Origin: Ailanthus altissimus
Taxonomy: Eukaryota; Streptophyta; Magnoliopsida; Sapindales; Simaroubaceae
Reading direction: 5' to 3'
Length of the DNA: 64,000 nucleotides
Assembly (NCBI GenBank): GCA_946807835.1
Contig: OX327709.1
Coordinates: 20,895,501-20,959,500 of the forward strand
The position numbers were made by a program, and so were the translations under genes. Positions 12,823 to 22,770 of the stretch are shown here, one piece after another. Below the pieces are notes generated by a model, which saw nothing but the letters and a program-made list of their open reading frames with translations, did no database searches and had not been told where the DNA came from. The number at the start of each line of letters is the position of its first letter. Position 1 is the stretch's first letter.

Positions 12823-13197
12823 ATTTTTATTTTATATATTTATTCTTCTTCTAACTTTTTTTTTTACTTGTAGGTTAATTTAGTATTTTTGTTAAAGTTT
12901 TGTTTTGCACCTCGATTAAGTGGCGGATAACGGTACTCTGTGACATTTTAAGTCGATTTTTCATAATTACTGATACCTTCTCTTCTTTCCCTTTTCTAAA
13001 ACAAAAAATAAATGACATTCTAAAGAATTTGAAAAAATATTTTCCCCCATTGCTTCAAAATTTCTTAAAAATAATTTACCAAGCAAGATGTGAAAGATAA
13101 GGTTATTAATAATTATGAATATACTTGTTGATTTATGTTAGTTAATTAAAGTCAAAGTTCAATTAACAATGATTTTTCAGACTCATTAATTTTCTAC

Positions 13198-13554
13198 ATG
13201 CCTGACTTAGGTAAAAGCTCTTTTATAAAAAAACGAAGAGTAAAACTATTAAGCATTTGTTACAAGTGTGCACGCATGACTTGCAACACACGTTGTCGCA
13301 CTTTAGGAATGGTGTCTATAAATCGCAAAGATAAAATTAGGTTTATTAAGGATGGCCTGAGTAAGGAGTCTTTAGATGATATCTTATCGATTCTTGAAAC
13401 GCATCCTAGTGGATATGTGCATATTGCAATTCGTGAATCATATGACATATTCTTAAAAGAACATGAGCGATACAGTCTCGGGAATATGACTTTAAAAGAT
13501 CATGTTTGTCAATTTATAAGAAAATTAGATGAGAAGCGTATCCCCGACCCATAG
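13198..13554 (+). CDS. Unrecognised 118-residue ORF with a four-Cys motif, in the accessory region of element B
   Basis: It is one uninterrupted frame between integrase and the LOG-like gene, starting at ATG 13198. I do not recognise the family. Near residues 20-34 there is C-x2-C-x4-C-x3-C (CYKCARMTCNTRC), which could bind zinc. It is preceded by a basic stretch (KKRRVK) and followed by a predicted mainly helical, charged region. There is no signal peptide or membrane segment, so an Athila envelope-like protein is unlikely. Codons are AT-rich like the rest of the element. It may be a second captured host sequence or an Athila accessory ORF. That it is real is only moderately supported. Confidence 0.4.
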   Translation: MPDLGKSSFIKKRRVKLLSICYKCARMTCNTRCRTLGMVSINRKDKIRFIKDGLSKESLDDILSILETHPSGYVHIAIRESYDIFLKEHERYSLGNMTLKDHVCQFIRKLDEKRIPDP

Positions 13555-13706
13555 AGGGCGTTTAAGCCGTTATTGGACGTAAAACCAGAGGAAGATGTGA
13601 GCCACAATCATAACTACTTGTATATATTTATTGTAACTGTTATTTTTAAATATTTCATTTCAAACTCAAACGTCTTTTTCAACAACTAACCACACATAGT
13701 TGATTT

Positions 13707-13820
13707 TGAAAATTTTACATTTCAAGCTAACAACCCATGTGACTTTTTCAGTTAACAATTTAAAATTTTGTAAAAATGTGTTAAAATTTTTACATTTTAA
13801 GCCAACAGCTCATGTGACTT
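13707..13820 (+). repeat. Imperfect 38-bp direct repeat upstream of the LOG-like gene
   Basis: The segment at about 13707-13745 (TTTTACATTTCAAGCTAAC ... CATGTGACTT) recurs at about 13783-13820 (TTTTACATTTTAAGCCAAC ... CATGTGACTT). Both copies end in CATGTGACTT. They lie just before the TATA box of the LOG-like coding region and may be part of a carried promoter. Confidence 0.6.
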
Positions 13821-13843
13821 AACTTTACAACATCTTTTGGCTC

Positions 13844-13851
13844 TATAAATA
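13844..13851 (+). promoter_or_regulatory. Candidate TATA box for the LOG-like gene
   Basis: TATAAATA stands 66 bases upstream of the ATG at 13917, in the context CTCTATAAATACATT. This spacing would leave a short leader of about 35-40 bases. It is the best core-promoter match in the accessory region; activity is inferred only. Confidence 0.4.
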
Positions 13852-13916
13852 CATTACATTATTTCTGCATCTTTATACAAACTCAAAATCATTCAAGAGA
13901 GAGGGTGAGTGCAATA

Positions 13917-14552
13917 ATGGAAGGAACATCAATTTGTAAATTCACAAAAATTTGTGTCTTTTATGGATCCAGCCCTAGAAAAATTAGAGAGTTTGTAAAA
14001 GCAGCAGAAACTCTTGGTAAGGTGTTAGCTGAGCGAAATATTCATTTAGTATATGGGGGAGGTAATCTTGGATTAATGGGATGTGTGGCAACAGCTGCAC
14101 AAAATAAAGACAGTCGAGTTTTTGGTATCATACCGAAAGCTCTAGCTGTTAGAAACATTGTAGGAAAAATAATTGGGGATGAGTTATAGGTATCATCAAT
14201 GCATAAACGAATGTCTTTTATGCTTCGTAATGCTGATGCCTTCATAGCTCTACTTGGAGGTTTCAGAACATTGGAGGAAATTTTTTCAAATTGTCTCATA
14301 GGCACAATTGTAAATTCATAAAAAAACCCCATTGGTTTATTAAATGTTTATGGTTTTTATAATGGATTGTTATCCTTTCTTGACTATGCGATAGAAAAAT
14401 AGTTCGTCTCATCTGCAACACGACAGATCCTCATTTCTGCTTCAACTGTTGATCAGTTACTCGATGAACTACAAGTTTTTACCCCTCTATCTAATCTAAC
14501 AATGAGTCAGATAGATTGGTATACTGATGACAGTGAAAAAAATGTAAGATAG
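13917..14552 (+). pseudogene. LONELY GUY (LOG)-like cytokinin riboside monophosphate phosphoribohydrolase copy, carried inside element B
   Basis: A single colinear frame of 211 codons, the usual size of plant LOG proteins, without introns or frameshifts. LOG enzymes release active cytokinin bases from nucleotide precursors in the cytosol and nucleus. Visible family features are KFTKICVFYGSS at the N-terminus, YGGGNLGLMG at residues 46-55, GIIPKAL, SSMHKRM, and the LLGGFRTLEE box at residues 112-121. KNPIGLLNVYGFYN and a LISASTVDQLLDEL helix follow. The PGGxGTxxE signature has lost its proline (Leu113) and one glycine (Arg117), though the glutamate is kept. Three in-frame stops occur at codons 91, 135 and 162. 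Host LOG genes have several introns, so the intron-free form suggests capture from a spliced transcript. It lies between integrase and the 3' LTR of an Athila element in the same orientation. An unrelated Rossmann-fold gene is unlikely given the motif order. Confidence 0.87.
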
Positions 14553-15946
14553 ATTTGATGCTTCGTCTGTAGCCTATCTACTTTTATGTATTTTTAAACA
14601 TTTTGTGTGTTTTATTTTATTTTGTTACAGGTTTAATATTCAATAAAAGATGTTTCAGGTGATATCTTCTATAGTTTACTCTTTCTATATTTTGACATTG
14701 AGGACAATATCTCAATCTGGTTGGGGGGAGGATAATTGATAGATAGTGTTAGTGTTAATTATTTTATTTTATTTTATTTTATTGTTGTTATCACTCTGTT
14801 CTCTAAAAAAAATTAAAAAAATTCATAAACTGTGTGAATAAAATGTTTATTTATGTATTCTTGAGACGCATTCTAGTTCTAGAATGGCAAAGTAAAGAGT
14901 ACATTCCTGAACTTTTGAAACACATTCTAATTGGTTTATTTTTAATGCATTTTATGTATAATTGTTTGTTGTTTACGTTTTTGGTAACTCTTACGTAAAT
15001 AAATTTGCTTTACTACCGAGGTATGATTTCAAAATTGTTTAGTTTAAATCATTTTTTCTATATAGGTTACTAAAGAATAACTTCTGAAATTATTTCATGA
15101 GCACAATACTAAGTTTTGTGGTAAGATGAATGATTTAATATATATAGCTAAGCAAAATTTCATGTTTAAGTATACATTTTTTTTTCTAAACTCACATATC
15201 TTTTGTGAGTGAATGGAGAGGTTTGAGATAACAGTTTCTGAACTTTGATTGATCTTTTAAAATGGTTAATTTTTGTTTGGAATAACATTATTTGGGATGA
15301 GGAATGATTTGATTGCTTTGCTGAATGATGAAAAAAAAATTATAGTAAGAAATTATTCTTATTTTGTAATGATTCTTTATGTCTATAAAAAACAAACACA
15401 CAAAACAAAAGTAAATAAATATATATATATATAAAGTCAATTTAGTTCAATAAAGTTTTCGTTCAATCTATAAGACAAAAGTCATTAGGAAGTAATTTTA
15501 TCACCGGACTTTTTATTTGTAAGATTCGCATAAAATAATTAAAGTCCTGAAGCGAGCATATGGAAAGAACGGTTTGACTCTAAATAATTAATTTTTCTAT
15601 CTTTGAATTAATGATAGTTTGTCTGTCTATCCTTAAATGTAATATTTTTTAAGCGATTATTTGTTTTCCAACTCCATGAGTGAAATCTTAACCCATTAAA
15701 TAGTTATTCACCTATGAGGATATGAAGTTGAGGCTTTACTTGGAGAAAATTTTTAAGGCTATATATGTTGTGGTTTGTGGTAAGAAGGCTTCGACTTAAT
15801 TCACACACATACACACAAAATTTTGGAAGTTATGATTGAAATAACTTTAATAGCAATTGTGATCTTGAACTCACATTTTATTTGAAATACTTAAGAAGTG
15901 TTCAAATTTAATTGCTAAGGTCTAGCAATAAGCTGGTTCGGGGGTG
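14553..15946 (+). other. Non-coding 3' region of element B with two polypurine tracts
   Basis: No ORF or motif is recognisable. A purine-rich TTGGGGGGAGGATA tract at 14721-14734 resembles the internal polypurine tract of Athila elements. A second tract, GGTTCGGGGGTG, ends at 15946, directly before the 3' LTR, and is the likely plus-strand primer. The remainder is AT-rich. Confidence 0.6.
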
Positions 15947-17380
15947 TGATGAACACTTGAAATTACATATTTAATAAGGGTTTTATATCATTATTCTGTA
16001 TTACTAATGTCTTTAACCTCCTTAACTTAAGTATGTTTACAGTATTGTACCTAATTAGCTTTTAACTGTTTTGTGGTAGGTACGGTAAAATGAGCATAAC
16101 TTTCTACCTAAGAATTCAATTAGAGTGATTCTTGATCTCGTGAAGAACTAATTCAATGGCCTAACATATTGTATTTCATAAGGCATTTGAAATTCGAGAG
16201 TTTAGAAGGTGAAAATGGCCTAAAACAGAACTGATCTGTAATACGGGCTTAATCTGAATAATCATTAGTATTTGGCCCACAACTATAGAAATACGTATCT
16301 AATACGTATGAGACAACTCAATTTAAAAATATAAGAGACTTATCTATAACTTTGATGTTTTACGTGATAACTAGTTCAGACTACATCAGTTCCAAATTAG
16401 AAAAGAAAGTGGGTGTAATAATCATAATTAATGTAAATTATTTGCCACCATTCTTGACTTTTATCATCCAAGTGGTTCCCTCTTCAATTGTCTCGATTTT
16501 TTCATATTTTTTTTATAAATAGGTAGCATGTTTATGCCCAAAATATGTAATTAGAGAGCTAGATTTTAGTTCAAAATACTTATCTTTTGTATTATCTCTT
16601 TGTAATATTATTTCTCTTGTTTATTATTGTAAAGTCACGTTATCTCTTCTTCTATTTATTTTCTTTTTCTTTAGTTTTATTATATCCAAGTAATTTTTTT
16701 TATGCTAAGGTAAAAGGGTGAAACTCTTGACAAAGTGATACTTAACTCTTATTCATGAATTTAATGTTTTATTCTTAAATTATGCAAATTTATATATGAT
16801 GTATTTATTTTATTTGTAATATTAATACCCTTTCTTCTAAGTGGTGTATGTTGATTTATTATTGACAAACTTTATACTTGACACAATAAATTCTAATAAA
16901 TTCTTGAAATCATTTATAAGATTTGGCTTATATACAATTTCTTGTAAAGTGAGAGTCTTGATTTATTGTAGATAAATATAAAGATTTGCATAATAAATAC
17001 TTGAACCCATTTATAAGATTTGGTGTATAATAATTGAAAGAAAGAAATACTAATTAATATATAAATGATGATAAACTTTAATTATTTATTTTTCGGTTGG
17101 AACCTCTATTGTGTGAGGATTTCAATTGAGTTATAAAAAGAGTTAAATATATTCTTACTTCTTATGCTAAGAGTGGATCCCCCTAACCCTAACTTTTATG
17201 TGAATTTGTTAATTGAATTAATATTTGCAAACATCTTATACTGCATTTATTGTCTTTAAAGTATTTATAGTTTATAATCTTAATTCTACTTCCCTGTGGA
17301 TCGGCCTCGTTCTCACCGGGTTATTTATTACTTCAACGATTCTGCACTTAGGATTAAACTCTTGTATTTAGAACGTGTCA
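15947..17380 (+). repeat. 3' LTR of element B
   Basis: It begins TGATGAACAC and ends GTGTCA, followed by the GTACA duplication. It is alignable with 975-2397 throughout. It contains small differences such as an extra 10-base TTCTAATAAA-type duplication near 16885-16905. The many substitutions between the two LTRs indicate an old insertion. Confidence 0.9.
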
Positions 17381-17429
17381 GTACAAGAGTCATATGAGAA
17401 TAGGAGCTTACAGTTGAACATGATATACC

Positions 17430-19722
17430 TATTAGAGTTGGTGCTTACGTGTCATTCCAATATTGTATGAATATTAATTGTTTAATATTTATACAATAAA
17501 TATTTCAAATAAAATCGTTAATATTAAACATATACGGTACAATGTTTGTAACATTCAGACATTGTATAATCTGAAGAAGTTTGGATCTGGTTTAAAGAAG
17601 TTTAGATCAGTGCTAAGAGTTAGCAATACTGAGAGTTATAAATACTAAAAGTTAGTAAGGTATAAGAGTTAGCGATATCTAAAAAGTTAGAAACTTATCT
17701 GAAACAGGACAAAGACCTGAGAGTAAACTAATAATGATATAGTTGCAAAGAGTTGCAATAAGTGCTAAGAAATGTCATTATGCAAGTATGTTCTCAAACA
17801 CTGTGTTCTTGATCTATGTTCACCAATGTGGGTCTACTAGTGAATCCAAATAATATAGATCAGTGTATGTCTATATTTGCATGATATAGATGATTTTTCT
17901 TAACTGACCATGAGTTTAGTTTGAAGCTCGCATAGACATGCGGGTATTCAGTAATGACTAGATATTGAACAGACTCACAAGGACCCCAATAAACATCATA
18001 TAAAACTATCAATGATAAGTCCTCTTAAGTTGAGTAGTATTTGTGGTCCTTTGACCTGAGCGCTACAATGGGTTTGTGGGTGATCTATTATACTTTGGTT
18101 CCACGCATATCAGAGACCTTTTATAGTCTGACCGCTATGTGTCATTTGGTATGGTCCAATACTTGTAGAGTAGAATGTGCTTAGATACGAGATCCGTCGG
18201 CTTACATATGTAAATTGTATATCCGATGCTCAGAGATTGTATCTCACAAAATATTATAGCCGTAAATATTTAACATGGGAAATGAGTTTCTCGTAGGGTT
18301 AAATAATATCACAAAAGTATTTGTGTATATTGTTTATCGAGATACGAATCTAGAAATATATTTATGGATGAGCAAATAGGGATTTGATGGTGTTGATATA
18401 TATATCCCTACACCTCCAAGGTATAATTGATGGAAGAATTATACGTATGTGCAATGACCTTAACTTGTATGGTCTAACGTTTTGATTTGTAATATCTGTA
18501 ACGTGTGCATGGGGCATCGATCACTGACTCGTAGAATAGTTCTATTTGACGAATTAGGCGTGGACCTAGAGAGTTCCGCAATATGAAGTGTACTCATTAT
18601 ACACTGGAGCAGCGTATCAAAGTGAATAATTCAATCCAGCAAATTACGATAGTTAAGTTAACTAAAGTATATGGTTATGGTGGGACTCACTTTAAATTAA
18701 CTAGATAACCTAGTAAGGGTATAATGATAATTTCACTTAATTAATTATTTAATTATTAAATAAAGTTTAACTTAACATTGGTTAATTGTTATCCTAAGGT
18801 TAGGTTAAAGTAAAGATATTTTATTATTTAATTATTAAATAAAGTTTAACTTAACTTTAGTTAATTGTTAACCTTAAGGTTAGGTTAAAGTTAATATATT
18901 TAATTATTAAATTATTAAATAAAGTTTAACTTAATCTTGATTAATTATTAACCTTAGGGTTAGGTTAAAGTTAAGATATTTAATTATTAAATAAAGTTTA
19001 ACTTAACCTTAGGTAATTGTTAACTTTAAGGTTAGGTTAAAATTAAAATATTTTATTATATTTAATAATTAAATAAAATTTAACTTAACCTTAATTAATT
19101 GTTAATCCTAGGGTTAAGTTAAAGTGAAATTAGACCTAAATAAAATTTAAGTAAATTTGAAATTAAATGCATTTGTGTATAATGGTTAAATGAAATGAAA
19201 TTTTATAAGTTAAATTTCACATTTGTAAAGTGGTCAACCATTTGTGGAGAGAAAAGAAAAGAAATTATTTATTATTTTATTATTTCTAAGTGTTGAAATT
19301 AATAATTTATCTTTTATTTCCATTAGGATTACTCATTATAATAACAAAAGTATTTTTTTATAATTCAAGAGTCAAATAAATGTGAAATAAATAATTTATT
19401 AGATTAAAAGTTAATATAAATGATTTAATTATTAAACAAGTGTTAGATTACAGGCTGCTATTATAACTAATCAAACGCACATCTTTTGATTGTTGTAATT
19501 GACAACAATTTTATTTTTGGTGGACTCTAAACAAATTTAATCCAAAGATTTAAGTGTGATATATTCTCAATTTGTATTAATTTAATTAATATGAATATAA
19601 ATTGTGTTTATCGTTTAATTTTAGATTTTCATTATGTATGTATATGTATGAAATATGTATATTTGTATAATGAATACATAAATCATATGCATGCGCCGCA
19701 CACAATTAATCAGCACCTAACA
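17430..19722. mobile_element. Solo LTR, family C copy 1 (2.3 kb)
   Basis: It is related end to end with 8651-10729. It starts TATTAGAGTTGGTGC (the canonical TG has become TA) and ends CACCTAACA. The flanking 5-mers are ATACC (17425-17429) and GTACC (19723-19727), a target duplication with one mismatch. It is inserted in element A a few dozen bases right of element B. It contains a tandem array at 18741-19125 that is absent from copy 2. No coding sequence. Confidence 0.75.
18741..19125 (+). repeat. Tandem array of about five 75-85-bp units inside solo LTR C copy 1
   Basis: Each unit contains TAATTATTAAATAAAGTTTAA, then CTTAACxTT, AATTGTTAxxCxTAxGGTTA and GGTTAAAGT. Units start near 18745, 18827, 18908, 18980 and 19060. 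Unit lengths vary by small indels. The sister LTR at 8651-10729 lacks the expansion. Confidence 0.85.
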
Positions 19723-19727
19723 GTACC

Positions 19728-20224
19728 TAGACCGTAATGACCAAGCACCCATACATTTGAAAGTATGAAACTTGAACTAAGTTATTAATTAGAATGAAAA
19801 AAGGAACAATAATGGTTTAAACAGCCATAACACTTATAGACTAATGAATAAGAAAAATAATCGAAGAGGTAATAAATAGAGAAGTGTAACATTTAAAGTA
19901 CACTTAAAAGAGAAGGCTTAAGGATTAGAAGAGTGAATATATGAGTTGATAGAGGAAAAAGAAAAAAGTGACCTCCCTCCCTCAATGATGATTGAGAAGG
20001 AGATGAAGCCTCTTTTTATGAATGAGCTTGGAGATATGGAATTACTTTCGATCTTCAAATTATCTGGCCTCCCCACATATAAAGGTTTAACTGATTAAAA
20101 CCACTATGTCCTTTTCAAAAATACCAAAAACCTCCTCAGTTAACTATTCAAAGATCCCATGACCTTTCTAGCTAAATTCTCGAGCATATAGTATATATTA
20201 AATCAAGCTTGATCCAAATATGAT
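19728..20224 (+). pseudogene. Gag remnant of element A, right-hand part
   Basis: Near 20000-20160 one frame reads MELLSIFKLSGLPTYKGLTD, then further gag-like residues with stops. This resembles the L-P-x-Y-x-G-x-x-D-P start of the gypsy gag core. It is followed directly by LTR-related sequence, so pol was lost or never present. Confidence 0.4.
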
Positions 20225-20840
20225 GTTAGAGTATACCAATGACTCGCTAACCCTAAGCACTCCAAGACAAATTGGTCCAAGGGTAAATCTCTCAATCCAA
20301 ACTATTATAAAGTTTTTAATATCAACAAGTTAATAATAAAAATTAAGGGATCATTGTTCCTCATATATTTATGAAAGAAAAAATATTCAAAAAAGCAATT
20401 CTAATTCTAAGAATGAATCTTACCTCTAAAATTTTAGAATAAATCCTAATTAAGAAAAATGATGATTAATTCTAATCTTAAAAGAATTTTATAACCAAGC
20501 ATTGCAACACCTATAAATAGAAAGGGTTAAACAATTATGAAGGGCATTTGATAGATCGAAAATATTTCCTTCATCAATTTCTATGTATTATCTTTTTTTT
20601 TTTTGTGGCTACAATATCTTGTATTATTATTGTAAAAATATTATTTAATAGTGCCATAAAATGAGCTCATAAAGCTCAGTAAAGTAAATGTAAGATCACA
20701 TTAAATTAAATCACGATAAAATTAATATCTTATTGTGTTTTTTTAATATTTTTTTTGTTAATCTCGATTTTGATCCCAATAACTAACAAATTAATGTCAT
20801 TGACTTTAAATTGACCAAAATTTTAGATCTATAATATCCA
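20225..20840 (+). repeat. 3' LTR of element A
   Basis: From about 20341 it aligns with 1-502, ending near ATAATATCCA. The left boundary cannot be set because the partner copy starts at the window edge. With 1-502 it brackets all nested insertions of the first 20 kb. Confidence 0.55.
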
Positions 20841-21026
20841 TTAACTATATTATGAATAAATAATTTTAAATACTTAATTATCAAATCAAACATTATTTTG
20901 ATATGAATTTATAAAATAAGTTTTTTTTTTTAATTTTTAAACAGGATGTAAAACTCTCCCAATTTTAATAACAAAATTGACACATTATTTATGCATTACA
21001 AAGTTTTTCATTAAAAAAAAAATAAT

Positions 21027-21713
21027 GAGATATTATCATTAATATCTTTGCGGTATGAGTTAATTATATCAATACTTACAGGTTTGAAAAATCAACGTTA
21101 GTACTCAATTTTTTTTTTGTAAAATATGCATGAATATCTAATCGTTAAAAATATTTAGTTAAATTAAATAAATTCTATGTTAATCAGTTTCAAATGATCA
21201 AATTACTATTTACACGTTAAACGAAATTGATATTACAGTAACTTGCACGAATTTCAAAATTTTAATTTTAAAAAATAATTAATAATAACATAATAATAAT
21301 AAAATTCTTTAAAAAATAAAACAAAAATGATAAAATAATAATAAATAGAACTTAAAAAAAAAAACAGACAGCTAAAATAGCTAATGCTTATAGCAGCCAA
21401 AGTGGCCACTACTTTGTAGTGACCAAAATGGTCATTGATCCAACAGACTTTGTGGCTGCTGATCCAACTGGTTATTTTGGTTCGCTATTTATTTTTTAAT
21501 TTTATTATTTATTAACTTTTTGAAAGAATTTGAATATTTAGCGTGTGAAAAAAATTGATTATCCTTTGATTTGTTAATTTTGACGGTAAATCATTGACAA
21601 TTAAACATTCGTGCATATTTTGTAAAAAAATTGAGTACTAACATTAATTTTTTTAAATATATAGACATTATTATAATTAGGTCATATCTCAAGGGTATTA
21701 ATGATAATATTTT
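21027..21713. mobile_element. Mutator-type MITE (687 bp, long terminal inverted repeats)
   Basis: The left end (GAGATATTATCATTAAT ... TTAGTACTCAATTTTTT ... AAAATATGCATGAAT) is repeated in inverted orientation at the right end, over roughly 110 bases. A perfect 9-bp duplication AAAAATAAT flanks it (21018-21026 and 21714-21722). Long inverted repeats and a 9-bp duplication indicate the Mutator superfamily. The core at 21370-21480 carries a hairpin-prone AGTGGCCACT palindrome. No coding sequence. Confidence 0.82.
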
Positions 21714-21722
21714 AAAAATAAT

Positions 21723-22770
21723 TTAGGATTATTTGACCTAACAATATATATATATATATATTATTTTTTTAAAGAATTTTTATATAGTTTTATCAATTAT
21801 GAGAAAAATTTGATATTCTTTGATTTATTTTTTTTGACTTAATGCTGAATATACTTAATTAAATTTATTCAATCATTTAAGTTATTTATTATTTATTTAT
21901 TTTTTTAACTTAATGCTGAATATGCCTCATTTTTTAAACCTTTTTCACTTAATTTATAAAAATAGATCTGGTATTATAAATAATTTAATATTTATAATAA
22001 ATTATTAAGAAAAAGAGTAAACAAATAATTCAGCTTTATTGAGAATTTAGTGTTCACAGGTCATTCGCAGTCAAACACGTAAAAGTTGAAAGTAAAACTA
22101 GTTCTTTTATATTTGTTAGTATTGAAATGTGATGGTAACAAATAAAAGGAGTACACGTGGAGTCGTACGAGCCAAATTGGAATTAGGAAAAGGGCAGGAA
22201 AAAAAGCAGAAAAGTGCTTTAGTTTCTCCAACCACTAATTGACGGACACGTATCACATCTAAAATCATTAACTTGGCTCCATTCCTTCGTCACCTAACCA
22301 AAACAAGAAATAAAATCGACCAATCACAAACCAAGAGTGAACCAAACAAACAAGTTGCTGCTAAGGCCACCGGACGAGACCACCAGCGGGCACTGTAGGA
22401 CTGACCGCAGGCTAACTTCTGCTCTCTCATTTCTTCTTTAACATCTAGCTCCACGCTTCTTTCCTCTACACAGAAGCAATCAAATCAAAACAACTACTAA
22501 TCCTCGAATTATTCTCAATAATTACACAACTAACAGTACTCTTAAACATTTAATTAATTTAAAAGCAGATTTAACATCAAAAGAAACTTCAATTAATTTC
22601 ACGTCCTCTTTCTCTCGCATCATTTATCTGAATACAACCAAGCCAACTCAATCCTTCTGAGTTCGGGTCGAATCTTTAAACGGATCCAATAAACTCAGCC
22701 TCAGGCTTGAGTTTCACTGTTCGGAGGTAATTCCGGGTCGGATTTTAGGGTTTACAAATTTTTTTTTTCA
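21723..22770 (+). promoter_or_regulatory. Intergenic region and 5' leader of ATG1
   Basis: AT-rich spacer up to about 22100, then a higher-complexity promoter region. From about 22415 there are CT-rich stretches (CTCTCTCATTTCTTCTTTAAC, TCTTTCTCTCGCATC) typical of plant 5' leaders. No convincing TATA box was seen, as is common for constitutively expressed plant genes. A G-box-like ACACGTGG occurs near 22155. The transcription start is not determinable. Confidence 0.4.

Larger units (their letters stand above)
975..17380 (+). mobile_element. Complete Athila-type Ty3/gypsy LTR retrotransposon (element B), degenerate, with nested solo LTRs and a LOG-like gene
   Basis: The element is bounded by direct LTRs (975-2397 and 15947-17380) and a perfect 5-bp target duplication GTACA (970-974 and 17381-17385). 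A tRNA-Asp-type primer site follows the 5' LTR. The order gag, protease, RT, RNase H, integrase defines Ty3/gypsy. The primer site and the long 3' region after integrase are typical of the Athila lineage. All large ORFs contain stops or breaks. Two solo LTRs (5749-8455 and 8651-10729) split the RT, so excluding them the element is about 11.6 kb. The region between integrase and 3' LTR holds an unknown ORF and a LONELY GUY-like coding sequence. Confidence 0.9.

Noticed and set aside
12900..13100. 66-codon ORF between integrase and the Cys-rich ORF
   Set aside because: The composition is like AT-rich random sequence, and no motif or conserved start was seen.
13198..13554. Cys-rich ORF as an Athila envelope-like protein
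   Set aside because: It lacks a signal peptide and transmembrane segment, so it was kept as unrecognised instead.
18741..19125. Array considered as a CRISPR-like or telomere-like repeat
   Set aside because: Units are contiguous without spacers, and the TTAGGGTTAGG string is isolated within one unit of an LTR-internal array.
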